NCBI GenBank assembly: GCA_963995525.1
Contig: OZ023206.1
Span: 66,921,823 to 66,985,822, forward strand
Origin: Escarpia spicata
Taxonomy: Eukaryota; Annelida; Polychaeta; Sabellida; Siboglinidae
Direction: 5' to 3'
DNA: 64,000 bases
Shown: one piece after another, positions 22,800 to 34,012 of the stretch
Numbering within the stretch: the first letter of the stretch is position 1
Layout: the number at the start of each line of letters is the position of its first letter
The notes under the pieces: model-generated
Database searches by the model: none
What the model was told of the DNA's origin: nothing
The model's input: only the letters and a program-made list of their open reading frames with translations
Program-made: the position numbers and the translations under genes

Positions 22800-23872
22800 A
22801 CGCTAGCGTCTGTCCAACCAGACGACAGAACATGAATTAAATGTTAACGTTATCCCTAATATCACACCGGTCACTTCGGCAATGGGAACCACCGGTGTTC
22901 CTAACGTTAGCATTCCAGTGACACCTCCCAACAGGCGTGACAGAGCTATATATCGGAGGCACTGCACCGGAGACAGACATACCTCATTCTGTCGGACCCG
23001 CCCATCACTTTGTTCCGGCAATAAGCGACGTGACTACCCGACACACAGGCATTCAACGCAATCGCTACTATTGTCTAGCGTCGCCCGCGCTAAGACACGA
23101 CTTCCTCCACGCCAGTCAATACTATACTCACGTGTCCATAAAGACATACGGACTGGACCCTCGCTTGAGAGTCACTCTTATGTCATGGCAATGACACTGG
23201 AGTAAATTTGATTTCGGTGCAAAACCATGCAGTGGGCACCAGATCGATAACACGCCGATGCCAGTGGCAATGACCCAGGAGGAAATCTAAAAAACCACGC
23301 AGTGGACACCAGATCAATCAGACCCAAACCAAAGACGCCTTTTACGGGGACACTGTGTTTGTGGACTTGGGTGATGACAGGTCATGCCACCACCAGAGCA
23401 CATCAGTCTCAGACAGTTATGACAATGCCGACAATGATGGTGACGTGCGCACACACGGCCATATTGGGGCACGTGGCTCCTTTGAACACCTACGCCAACA
23501 GTCGCTAGTTAGCACCACTGCAACGGACTATACACTACATAGTCGCCAGGCTGTGGCGTATGATGTCGATGACGAGTATGGGTTAGACCATGGTTACCTG
23601 AACTATCCCACGCACACAGTTCCCTCTGTTTACGAGTCTCTGTCCACCGAGAAGATGAGATGCCGTCAGTTTCGTTTACATATCAAATCGGATTGGCAAG
23701 CTCCTTTGTCGTGGACGAATTGCCACAAATGGCTCCGACTACAACTCACACCCGTAACATGAAAAAGACCAGCCTTGTACAGGCCGCGGTGTCTCTGTCG
23801 TTGGTTAACCAACCAGAAGGTTTCCCAATGTTGCCAGGAATAAACAACCACTTGGAGGCAATGCTGACTTCT
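22800..23872 (+). mobile_element. DIRS-like copy 2, probable gag part
   Basis: Short overlapping frames (23355-23762, 23660-23890) have the look of a decayed gag: GTRGSFEHLRQQ-like acidic and Gln-rich stretches, then PSVSFTYQIGLASSFVVDEL and VSLSLVNQPEGFPMLPGINN. Base composition is more GC-rich than the surroundings and continuous with the RT/RNase H part after 24328. The gag assignment rests on position, not on a diagnostic motif. Confidence 0.4.
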
Positions 23873-24327
23873 GGGGTAAGACCACATTAAGGATTCGTCC
23901 GCCATTACCGACCGAAAGAGTGCCCTTCAAAATACCGTTTTAGTATGATGTGTGAATTTTTTTTCGAGCACTTTGACATGACACGTGTTAGTCCAGTGAA
24001 TACTGAATGTACTACTGCATTAGATCTTTCATGAGATAACAGTAAATATACGCTAGTTGTTCGCGTATTCGCACAGTGGTTATTTTGCAGAAGGCACCAA
24101 TATTTCAAAACCTTCACCAGATTTGGGTAAAATTGAGGGGTGTCAAGTTTGGGTGGATTTTTCTGGAAAATGAGGTATGAGAATTTCACGAGTTTACCAC
24201 AGCACTTGTGACAATGGAGGTTAAATATGCTGTGAAATGTTCAAGAAAATCATAAGACAAATTTAGCAGGAAATAAAGGAAACGTTATAATGGCTGCCTT
24301 TGTAAAATTTAAATGTGGTCTTACCCC
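23873..24327. mobile_element. MITE, 455 bp, with 16-bp TIRs and TTCT duplication
   Basis: The left terminus GGGGTAAGACCACATT (23873-23888) is the exact reverse complement of the right terminus at 24312-24327. The host sequence TTCT occurs on both sides (23869-23872 and 24328-24331), consistent with a 4-bp target duplication. There is no transposase. Removing the insert plus one TTCT joins two stretches of DIRS-like sequence. Confidence 0.8.
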
Positions 24328-26035
24328 TTCTGTTGGCAAGACTCATGTGGGAGATAATACAGGTTTCTTAAACTGTATTCACCTTATTGTTTTCACATTT
24401 ACCAGCCGATTCAAGATACCGATGGCGTTTCCCCATTTCATATGACGTGGGAGTTCCTCAACTGGACGTGGATTTCCAACACATTTTGAAGAGACAGTCC
24501 ACTTCGTTTTGTATCCATCCTACTTTGTCTTCCAACCTCAATCTTGGTTCTGTGACGTTGAACCAACGTCTAATCAAATATTTAATTTAGCTGTCTCGTT
24601 TTCGGCTGTGCATCTCATCTTTCCAAGACTGGATCATAGCAGCTACACACCGATCACTACAGCATCTTCTATCGGTGGTAGCACCTAATGCAGAGACAGA
24701 CAATATGATCCAGGAATCAATCCAGTTGGAAACTTTATCTAGTTCCTGGACACACGGTATGGAGATCGATTGTACCACAGGTGTCAATCTACAGTTGGCA
24801 CAGAGAGATGGTCTGTTGTCCCACACCTCTCCCTTCTTGTCACCTCAACAGAGACAGTGTCTACGAACTTCATCTGTCAAGGGACCGGACATATTTAATG
24901 ACCAAGTCCAATCCCTAAAACTTTCAGAGAAAGTCAGACATGGTAGGAAGGATGATGTGCTATTTTGCACTGCTCTCTCTGCTTCCAGGTTCGTGTAAAA
25001 ATTGAAAAAAAATCTATCAGTTCCGTGCACTCCCATTCAGAATTTTCACTGCTCCATGGATCTTTTCCAAAGTCATGATGCAGATAAAGATTATCGTACA
25101 CAGGATGGGAATTCAGCTTTTCCAGGACGTAAACAACTGGCTGATACAGGCCCCATCATACAACCAAACCCGATGCCAACATTTTTACAGATGCATCAAA
25201 TGTGGGATGTGGCGTACACTGGAATTGGGAGACAACGTCAGGAACCTGGTCACACCAGGAGTCCGTTTTATATATCAGCCTTCTGATATTGCAGGCGGTT
25301 TACCTAGCAATATGCCTCTGTTTACGTCAGTTGTCCAACTATTCAGTTATGGTAGCAACCGACAATTCAACAGTTGTGGCATACATAATGAAACAAGGTG
25401 GGACACGGTCGATCAACTTGGGTCGACAGGTCCACACGCTACTGTTGCTTTGTCACAAATACAACATGACGCTGCGAGCTCGGCATATTCCAGGCCAGTC
25501 AAACGTCTTGGCAGATCAACTCTCAAGATCAGGCCAGTTACTCCCAACAGAATGGACCTTAAATATACAGATTTTCAAGGTCATCACAACACATTGGGAT
25601 TGCCCTATGGTAGATCTGTTTGCCACACGTTGGAACACACAACTTCCCCTATTTGTATCTCTCATACCAGATCCCAGAGCGATGGCAGTAAATACACTCT
25701 CGATCAGTTGGAAATAACTTTGGGCTTACGCATATCCCCACAAGCAATCCTTCCACTACTCCTGTCGATAGTGGCTCAGGAGTCCTGCGAACTAATACTG
25801 ATTGCACCATTGTGGCCGGAAGCTCATTGGTTCCCCACACTACTCGACCTGACAGTAGATCAACCACTACAACAACCGCTTATCTGCCGACAACTCACAC
25901 AAGCCAACGGCACGATAATTCACAGGAACCCAAAAAATCTCAACTTTAACGCGTGGAGATTATCCAGGAATCCCTCCAGAAGAGAGGATTTTCTCAAGCA
26001 GTTGCCCAATGTGCCGCTAGAGTTTTTTGTTGTTG
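24328..26035 (+). mobile_element. DIRS-like copy 2, RT and RNase H
   Basis: RT blocks IYQFRALPFRIFTAPWIFSK (about 25010-25070) and VHRMGIQLFQDVNNWLIQAP follow a diverged N-terminal region. The catalytic YLDD motif has become FQDVNN, so the enzyme is dead. RNase H follows from about 25188: FTDASNVGCGVHWNWETTSG, MVATDNSTVVAYIMKQGG, LRARHIPGQSNVLADQLSRS, then LPTEWTLN and MVDLFATRWNTQLPLFVSLI (171-aa frame 25202-25717). The element is cut near 26035, just where the tyrosine recombinase would begin (SQAVAQCAARVF). Several frameshifts are present. Confidence 0.85.
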
Positions 26036-26896
26036 ACATTTTGGAACGTCAACATGAATACGTGTCATGTTCGATGTTGTCTACGCAAAGTAAATACATT
26101 ACTTGTTGTGTTATTTATATCATTAAACAAAGGCATCATGTTCGGTACAAATTAATGCCATGAGATCATAACGTTATTCGTGATTAAGTGCTATCGTGTC
26201 ACAAGATTTGTTATCAAATGCGTTAATAATGAGGAAAAACTACTCCAGCTTCCAATACAAAACAAAGTAATATTGTTATGTTGACTAACAGTTCAGTATC
26301 CTTTTTATATTGTGTCATGTGTTCCCTTCTATTTGACTGTGTCAGTGAAAGTTGATGTTGAACTGGTAGCTACAGTTTCTGTGGAGTGCAGTGGTGCAGT
26401 GGGTAGAGCTTTGGACTCTCGACCGAGAGAACCCGGGTTCTAATCCTGTGCTATGTTGTCAAACCTTAGGCGAGTTTGTTCACTGTTCAGTTCACTCAGA
26501 TGTATGAATGAGTACCTGGCTACAGACAGTGGTGGATATCTGTGTACGTATAATCTTTGCACATTAATTGCACCATTGCTGGATGCTTGCAAGAATTGTC
26601 AAGATGGTGTTTGATTGAACATGTCTGCCAGGGAGTGAAGTGTAAAGTGCTTGGAGTAGTCCTGAGGACTGAATACTGCGCTATATAAGAACTTACCTTT
26701 TTTACAATTGTTATAAAACTGGAATTCAAATAAAAGGTTTACTTTATTATTATAAATGATATTATTTGATGTAACCATTATCATAAGATTGTAATAATGA
26801 TTACTTGCCAGAAATATCTTGATCATAATTAACTACACTAATTTTCTAAGTTATACATTTCAATAGGAATCATAATTAATTATTGGAAGGCTGTGT
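26036..26896 (-). repeat. Dispersed repeat, inverted copy hosting a SINE
   Basis: 26036-26390 and 26736-26896 are the reverse complement of 34012-34560 in unit A (for example 'aatgccatgagatcataacg', 'ctggtagctacag', 'gattgtaataatgattactt'). The two parts are contiguous at 34190, which is therefore the empty site for the SINE at 26391-26735. Unit A thus begins within an arm of an inverted pair. Confidence 0.8.
26391..26735 (+). mobile_element. tRNA-derived SINE with L2-like tail
   Basis: The 5' head is tRNA-like, with an A-box-like TGCAGTGGGTAG (26395-26406) and a B-box GGTTCTAATCC (26436-26446), the internal RNA polymerase III promoter. The body carries 'tgtatgaatgagtacctggc', and the end 'gtgcttggagtagtcctgag...tgcgctatataagaa' resembles L2-type LINE 3' ends, which would supply mobilisation. 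5'-truncated copies open units B (38990-39330) and C (53020-53370), beginning exactly at CAGTGGGTAG. Confidence 0.85.
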
Positions 26897-27507
26897 TAGT
26901 TGAGCTGCTGGTTTTGTTGAACCAATCACAGACCTATACATTAAGGTTTTGTGTCCACCGACCCAGGAAGCCAATAAAATTGAAAAGTTACTGGCCCGTC
27001 CATAAAAAGTTACTGGCCCGAATTTTGTATAAAAAAATACTCTGATACAAAGGTGCCCGTCCCTTCACAGTAATTCCACAAAGGAGCAATGTCATGCAGA
27101 CATTTTGTGCATATTCGTTTACAAAAATAGCGACTATAAGAAGTGAGAACGCAAAGTTAAATGAACATTTTAATTCAGGCGTCTCATACTGTTTTCTGAG
27201 GTATATCAATATAATGCTGCAGTCTTCCTCAGACACCAACTGACACCATACTACTGTACTTAATTGAATCATGCTGTATCTAATGTTGCTCCACGCCTAT
27301 ATCACTGTTCTGTCCATAGACGTGATTGACCTCAGCTCCATATAATCTAGTTTTTTTACATAATATGCCATTTAAAGAAAAATCAGCAAATGTTAACATC
27401 AGGTTGATAATATAATTTAATAAATAACAACCAGACACATCACTGGAATAACCTGTGTAATACCATTACCAACTGTATTGCTAATCGTACTGCTATTTCT
27501 CCTTCAG
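26897..27507. other. Intron before LRR exon 4
   Basis: 26897-27247 is present only in unit A, continues the repeat seen at 1130-1190 ('gttgagctgctggttttgtt') and codes for nothing I recognise. 27330-27507 is the conserved LRR-intron end, with 'aacatcaggttgataatata' and 'aactgtattgctaatcgt' before acceptor CTTCAG. Confidence 0.6.
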
Positions 27508-27591
27508 CTTGAGTTGGTGTAACTTGGACATCCATCTCATGACACAGCTGTGTGACGCACTGAAGCAGAACACAACACTCCAGAGGCTAGA
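27508..27591 (+). CDS. LRR exon 4, in tandem unit A
   Basis: Acceptor TTTCTCCTTCAG and donor GTAAGT bound 84 nt in phase 2. The peptide runs LSWCNLDIHLMTQLCDALKQ, then NTTLQRL and a split acidic codon. It is the best match in the window to the NLR LRR consensus. The exon sits 1.1 kb inside the first of three tandem 10-14 kb units. Identical placement in B and C shows that the tandem duplication multiplied this exon. The 180 nt upstream match the intron ends before exons 1-3, so unit A descends from the same exon-plus-intron module. Confidence 0.85.
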
Positions 27592-28059
27592 GTAAGTTCA
27601 CTCAATTTTATCATGTTACATAAAACTCTTTCTTTTTCCACATTCCGTGATATCACCAATACTAGAAATATAACGGTTTTATCATCTATTGAACTATCAT
27701 AGACTTAAGGAGATTCCTCAAGGTGTGTGATAGGGAACAGTAAATATGTTTCTTCACCAAAAGTGTATTAAATTTTTACCTTTACAATTCATATAAGGGA
27801 GTTATGTCAGAACATTGATGTCCTACCACATAAGAAATAACTTCCACCTAGCTGGCCTCAGCCCTCATTCTTTTTCTCCCCGAAGAAACACAAGACTTCA
27901 GGAGCTAACATAAGTATTCACTCTAAATATAATGCGAAAGAACAAAAAAAGGTCATACATAATAGCTACGAGGCAGCAATTTCAGCATATTTTGGGCAAC
28001 GCGGCATAGAAAGCCTTACTTGTAATAAGCCACTGTTACCAGGGGAAACACTGAACACA

Positions 28060-28390
28060 TTTTGTATGGTTGTTTGTTAACTTTTTAGTCCAACATAATA
28101 CCGTCTACCCTCTTCTGTGTTCTCACCCTGGTATGCACCCTGTTCTGTGTTTCCTTAATACTTCCTCCATCATCGCACCATGTTCCTCCAAGTATACAAA
28201 GCAGTTCACTTGTTTAATGGTCTTTCCATCAAAAGGTACATCCAGATCCACTTCATGTTCATCCATTCAAATGACTAGCTTTCTCCAGACTCAATCAGAG
28301 ACCATGTTTTATGACGGTGTTGCCGTTTTCTTACAATGTTTTCCCTTGTTCGTGTTTTTATCAGCCCCTACAGCTAGATTGTCTACAGTA
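28060..28390 (-). mobile_element. RTE-like LINE, RT C-terminal fragment (unit A)
   Basis: The minus strand reads approximately HEVDLDVPFDGKTIKQVNCF, then VYLGGTWCDDGGSIKE and QNRVHTRVRTQKRVDGIMLD. This is the segment after the RT catalytic core in RTE-like LINEs (..I.LDG..I..V..F.YLG..I..DG....EI..R). The plus-strand 112-aa frame over it is a shadow. Copies lie at 40555-40888 and 54312-54645. Confidence 0.65.
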
Positions 28391-28825
28391 GTAAAATTTG
28401 CCAGTTAGTAGACAGTTTATTGTATTGTATTTTGTGTTTACTGTTGATTTCTTGTTTGTTACTGACAGCCTACAATCCAGATTTGTAATAGTATCATACA
28501 TAAACTTTATGTGAATGGACTGATTTTTGGGTTGTTTTAGGGGTGATTTGGTTCTGGCGCGTTTTATGTAAGTTGTTTACAGATTCACCATCCTGTTTTG
28601 AACTGGTTGTTATGGAAGGTAAGGCTGAAATAGTGCCTTAGGCTGATTTGATCGCAGATATAACCATGGCATTATATTCTGGTATATCTCAAATAATACC
28701 TCGCACAGTTATCAGCAATAAAAACGTTTAGAAATCGTGAAAATAATCAATGATAGTGGAGCGGGAAAATCTGAATGGACTACACCTGACACATGCGCAG
28801 CTTCCAAACATGAACAGCCATGTAC

Positions 28826-31326
28826 GTTACAAAGTTAACAGTTGGGTTAGTTTATCGAAGTCCAAACATAAGCATAGAAGAGAATGACAAAATACAAAAC
28901 GCTATAAGGGAAGTAAGCAAACGGGACTGTATTATTATGGGGAATTTTAACCATGGGCATATACAATGGAAATCTCTACAGAGTATGGGGAGAGAGGACC
29001 ACAAGTTTTTAGTTTTAATTCAAGATACATTCCTTTCTCAACATGTGCTAGAACCAACCAGGGGTGAGAATGTGTTAGACATAGTTTTGTCCTCACATAA
29101 TGAATTAGTTGACAATGTCAAGATATGTGAGCCACTGGGGAGTAGCGATCACAACCAGATACATTTTACCATCAAACTAAAATCAGAAAGGAATAGCAAA
29201 AAGCAGTATAGGAGAAATTTCCACAAAGGAAGGTATAAGGACATGAGGAAATATTTAGCAAAGATAGACTGGAATAACACACTGAAGAATAAGACAGCAA
29301 CCGAATGCTGGAATATCTTAAATAGTGAAATTAAGTGCATAGTCGATAAATTTGTACCTTTCAAAAAACAAGGAAAACGGTCTAAAAAGAAACACTTATC
29401 GAAAGAAGCCATTAGAAAAATTAAGTATAAACAAATGATGTGGAAGTCATATAGATGTACTGGAAATGATGAAGACTACAACAATTATAAAGAAGCACTT
29501 AATCAAGCTACAGCTGAAATTAGAAATTAAAAGAGAAGCTATGAACAACAATTAGCTAGTAATATAAAACATGACAGCAAGAGTTTTTATGCATATGTTC
29601 GAAGCAAATGAGTACTTTAGTTCAGTGTTTACCAGGGAAGATATTAGTTCACTGCCAATACCAGAGGCTAAGTTCAAGGGGGCAGGTTCAGACTATTTAG
29701 GACAATTAATTGTAACCCCGGAAATGGTAGCTAAGAAAATAAGGGCTATGAAGGATAATAAATCACCTGGAGTGGATGGTATTCCACCCAAACTACTATT
29801 GGAAATTGTAGAACAAATTAGCATACCACTTGCAACAGTTTTCAACTTGTCATTAGAAGAGGGAGTGGTTCCTTTAGAATGGAAAGAAGCAAACATTATA
29901 CCGTTATTCAAAAAAGGTTCGAGAAACAAGTCAGAGAACTATAGACCAGTGAGTTTAACATCAGTGATTTGTAAATTATTAGAAAGACTAATTAAAGATC
30001 ACATGGTGGATTTTCTTGTTAAACAAAACTTGATAAACCCATCTCAACATGGTTTTTTTAAAGCGAGGTCATGCTTAACAAATATGTTATGTTTTTTGGA
30101 AGACATCACTAAGTGGGTAGATGAGGGATCACCAGTAGATATCGTCTACTTAGATTTTCAAAAAGCTTTTGACAAAGTACCACAAAAGATTACTGCTTAA
30201 ACTAAAGGCCCATGGCATAGGAAATGGTATAATAAACTGGATAGAACAATCGCTGATTGACAGAAGACAACGTGTAGTAGTTGATGGGGAGGCTTCAAAC
30301 TGGAAATCGGTATTGAGTGGGGTACCACAGGGATCAGTATTAGGTCCTATATTATTCTTAATATACATCAACGATTTGGATGATCAAATAACAAGCAAGG
30401 TGTTGAAATTTGCGGATGATACAAAAGTGTTTAGAAGGATTAAAAGTGATGGAGATAGACAGCATTTATAAGATGATCTTGACAGGTTGATCAAATGGTC
30501 TGAAAAGTGGCAAATGATGTTCAATTTTGGGAAATGTAAATGCCTCCACATAGGACATGGGAACGAAGAGGTAGAATATACAATGGGGGGTACTGTACTA
30601 AGTACACTGTAAAAGAAAAGGACTTAGGGTTAACCGTTAGTGCTGATATGAAGATTTCAGAGCAGTGCGGAATTGCAGCTTCAAAGGGAAATCAAATCCT
30701 TGGATTAATTAGGTGAAACATACCGTATAAGGAAAAAGAGCTAATAATACCGCTGTACAAAACAATAGTTAGGCTTCATTTAGAATATTGTATTCAAGCG
30801 TGGAGGCCATATCGCAGGAAGGACATATGCTAGAAAGAGTGCAGAGGAGAGCAACTAAACAACTAAAATGATACCAAATCTGAGGGATCTTTGTTATGAA
30901 ATACGCCTAAAAAAATGCGGTTTAACAACACTAGAGACCAGGAGATTGAGAGGAGATCAGATAGAAGTGTTTAAAATATTGAAGGGTTATGAAAATATTG
31001 ATAGAAATATGTTTTTCTCAGTTAAGAAAGATAGAAGGACTAGAGGACATGATCTTGCATTAGCAAAGGAGCAGAGTAGATTGGATATAAGAAAGTTTTC
31101 ATTTTCACAAAGGACTGTAAATGAATGGAACAGATTACCTGCTGATTGTGTGGGTGCTAGTAGCGTGAATATGTTTAAAAATAAAATCGACACATACCTC
31201 AGACGGGTGGGATACACATAGATAAAAAGGTCGGACTCTCGATAAGCCAAGGGCTTCCTTGTCCACCTGCTACCTAGAGTTAATTCTCTGGGTGGCAATC
31301 TTGTTAAATCTTGTCAATCTTGTTAA
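28826..31326 (+). mobile_element. CR1-like LINE inserted only in unit A
   Basis: A 2.5-kb 5'-truncated LINE flanked by ATGTAC (28820-28825 and 31327-31332). Units B and C have the uninterrupted site. It opens inside the endonuclease (LTVGLVYRSPN, MGNFNHGHIQW, LGSSDHNQIHF). RT follows: NKSPGVDGIPPKLL (29760), NYRPVSLTSVICKLLERLIK (29940), DIVYLDFQKAFDKVPQ (30140), VLSGVPQGSVLGPILFLIYI (30310) and LKFADDTKVFRRI (30400). The C-terminal part runs to about 31221. Frame breaks occur near 29530, 30200, 30471 and 30600-30860, so it is inactive. The 3' end carries direct repeats of about 10 nt (tcttgttaaa). Confidence 0.88.
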
Positions 31327-31644
31327 ATGTACAGTACAATACATGTGTTGTGTAGCATATTTCCATCTAGACGATATTGGAAGAATTCGAAATCTTCTAG
31401 ATAGGAAAATGACAGAGATGATGGTGCATACCCACGTGACGTCTCGTCTTGACAACGGAAATGGCCTGCTTTATGGGATTTCTGACCATATCCTCACCAG
31501 ACTCCAGAGAGTACAAAATGCTGCAGCCCGTCTCATAACCAGAACTAAGAAGCATAACCACATCACTCCTGCTCTAATTGCGCTTCACTGGTTGGCGATT
31601 AAACAGTGCATTGAGTACAAACTACTCCTGCTTACATTCCGCAG
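31327..31644 (+). mobile_element. L2-like LINE C-terminal piece (unit A)
   Basis: The frame reads CVAYFHLDDIGRIRNLLDRK, MTEMMVHTHVTSRLDNGNGL and QNAAARLITRTKKHNHIT, homologous to 21640-21960. It ends at LLLLTFRS, where the YADD LINE begins. In A it is split from its shared upstream segment (28390-28825) by the CR1-like insertion. Intact composites lie at 40888-41635 (B) and 54645-55392 (C). Confidence 0.85.
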
Positions 31645-34012
31645 TTAAACAAGTCAGAAAACTGAAACGAGATGCCAAAGCAGATTATTAGAAGTTAGAA
31701 TTTAATAAACATAAAGAAGACACTAAAAAAACATGGGAAACTATTGCTGATGTAATGAATAAATCCAGAATCCCAACAAAATTACCAACTCACCTTAATA
31801 AAAACGGAATCAAGCTAACAGATAAAAACAAAATAGCAAATCAATTCAACACCTTTTTTCTAAACGTTGGTCCAAATCTTGCTAATAAAATCGATACTGA
31901 AGGAAAACCTAACTTCAAAACTTATATAGGTAAGAAGAAAGTAGAGACAATTTTCACATTTATACCAATTATCGAAGAACAAACGAAAACAATTATAAAT
32001 AAACTAAAACATAAGAAAAGCTCTGGATATGACAGCATTTTTCAAATTTTATTAAAAGCTTCAGTCAGTGCCTTAGCCAAGCCAATTACTTGCATAACTA
32101 ATCAGTCACTGACAACAGGAAGATTTCCCAATAAATTGAAAATGGCGAAGATTGTTCCTATTTTCAAGAAAGATGATGAACACGATATTAATAACTACTA
32201 AAGTGTTTGAAAAAGCAGTTCATGCACAACTATTTAAATATTTCACTATAAATAACCTCTTATGTGTAAATCAGAACGGATTCAGAGAAGGTTATTCTAC
32301 TGAATTAGCATTAACCGAAATTGTAGATCGAATATATTTAGATCATGATGAAAAAAAACTACCTATATCAATATTCCTAGATTTGTCAAAGGCCTTTGAC
32401 ACTATTGACCATGCAATTCTCATCAGCAAGCTAACACATTACGGCATAACAACTGTAGAGTTAGATTGGTTCATAAGTTACTTATACAACAGACAGCAAT
32501 ATGTTGAAGTTAACAACGTTCAATCATCTGCAGAAACAATAATCGCAGGAGTCCCTCAAGGGTCAATATTAGGACCTCTACTATTCTTAATATATACAAA
32601 TGATTTAGCATTGGCTAGTACAAAATTTACACCCATCATGTATGCTGATGACACCACCTTGCTCAGCACGTTGGATAACTTCACAAATAACCATACAACT
32701 AACTCAACATCTAATGAAATAAATGCGGAATTAACCAAGATAACGGACTGGCTAGCAGTAAACAAGCTCTCACTCAATGTAAGTAGAACGAAGCTGATGA
32801 TTTTTCATAGTAAGCAAAGAAAATAAAAAATAGCGACATTCCTAATATTGAGGTAAACAGTATTCCAATTGAACATGTAACACACTTTAAATTTCTAGGT
32901 ATTCTCAAAGACACGAATCTAACATGGTCTTCTCATCTCAATTTACATAGCCAACAAATTGTCAAGGATATGTGGACTTATATCTAGATTAAGACATTAT
33001 GTTCCAGTGTACATCAAGAAAATAATCTACAATTCACTATTTTATCACACCTAAATTATGGAATAACAGCATGGGGTCTTAATGTAGAACCACGAATAAG
33101 TAAGTTGCAAAAAAAGGCTGTCAAAGCAGTATCAAACTGTCAATATAATTACCATACTGCACCTCTGTTTAAGAAATTTGAATTACTAAAGGTAGGCGAC
33201 ATCTATAAACAATCATGTCTCAAACTTTTTTTAAACATGAAAACGGTAACCTCCCAGGATACTTCCAAAACATGTTTCAAACACAGGAAAATACAATTAT
33301 AAGATTAAGAAGGACCGGATGGGCACCTCAACGTTTTAACAACAATAATTATGATATTCAAGTAAAACATACAAATTCGAAGTATTGCTGCCTTTGCATC
33401 AGACATGAAATTCCTAAAATAATCCAAGAAAACTTTCTTCCAAAAATTGTACTTTAAAAAATTAAAAGTAATTCATACCAAGACTTTATAAACTATGCAA
33501 CAAAATATATAATTAGCAAATATATATCACAATGTAACATTCAGAATTGCTCTATATGCAAGCCAAATGGACCATATCTACAGTAGACATTTTATAATAT
33601 AAAACTTGTTATTAGTTATACTCTAGTATGTGTTAGATTATGTTTGTAAATGTAGGTTAGGCTAGTTTTGTTTCGGTTAACTGACAATAATGACGTCAGT
33701 GGGTTTAGAGACAGTAGTGATAATTATTGATATCAATATTTGCAAATTATGGTATTACTTGTTTTATTACTTTTCTTGTACTTCAATTAATTTACAGTTA
33801 CTATTTGTTTTATAAGTTATATCTATACAGACATATTTATTATATATTCATCATGGTGGCCTGCACGTCAGCGATCTTGTAGGTCTTAGTGCAGGTCTCC
33901 ATAGATCAATCATCATGTACACTTATTATAATGTATAAACTGTATTATTATGTACATAATTGATCTGAAATAAATGTATCTATCTATATATATATATATA
34001 TCTATCTATCTA
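31645..34012 (+). mobile_element. 5'-truncated LINE with YADD RT (unit A copy)
   Basis: This LINE interrupts the L2-like piece. Order: pre-RT region (KKTWETIADVMNKSRIPTKL), RT HKKSSGYDSIFQILLKAS, KMAKIVPIFKKDDEHDINNY, a short deletion at about 32200 that removes the RPIS-like block kept in B and C, FREGYSTELALTEIVDRIYL, ISIFLDLSKAFDTIDHAILI, IIAGVPQGSILGPLLFLIYT, and catalytic IMYADDTTLL (about 32635). The C-terminus includes HFKFLGILKDTNLTW and LNYGITAWG...KLQKKAVKAV. The 3' end is a TATC/TA microsatellite at 33980-34012, typical of LINE tails. Stops near 31690, 32200 and 32826 make it inactive. Confidence 0.88.

Noticed and set aside
22649..22840. Proline-run ORF and its glycine-run shadow on the other strand
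   Set aside because: Both are produced by the 26-C homopolymer.
26391..26460. Possible tRNA gene
   Set aside because: A- and B-box are present, but there is no cloverleaf with proper acceptor and anticodon stems. It continues into a SINE body and occurs in several truncated copies.
28070..28408. 112-aa plus-strand ORF present in all three units
   Set aside because: The minus strand of the same DNA encodes recognisable LINE RT C-terminal sequence, so the plus frame is a shadow.
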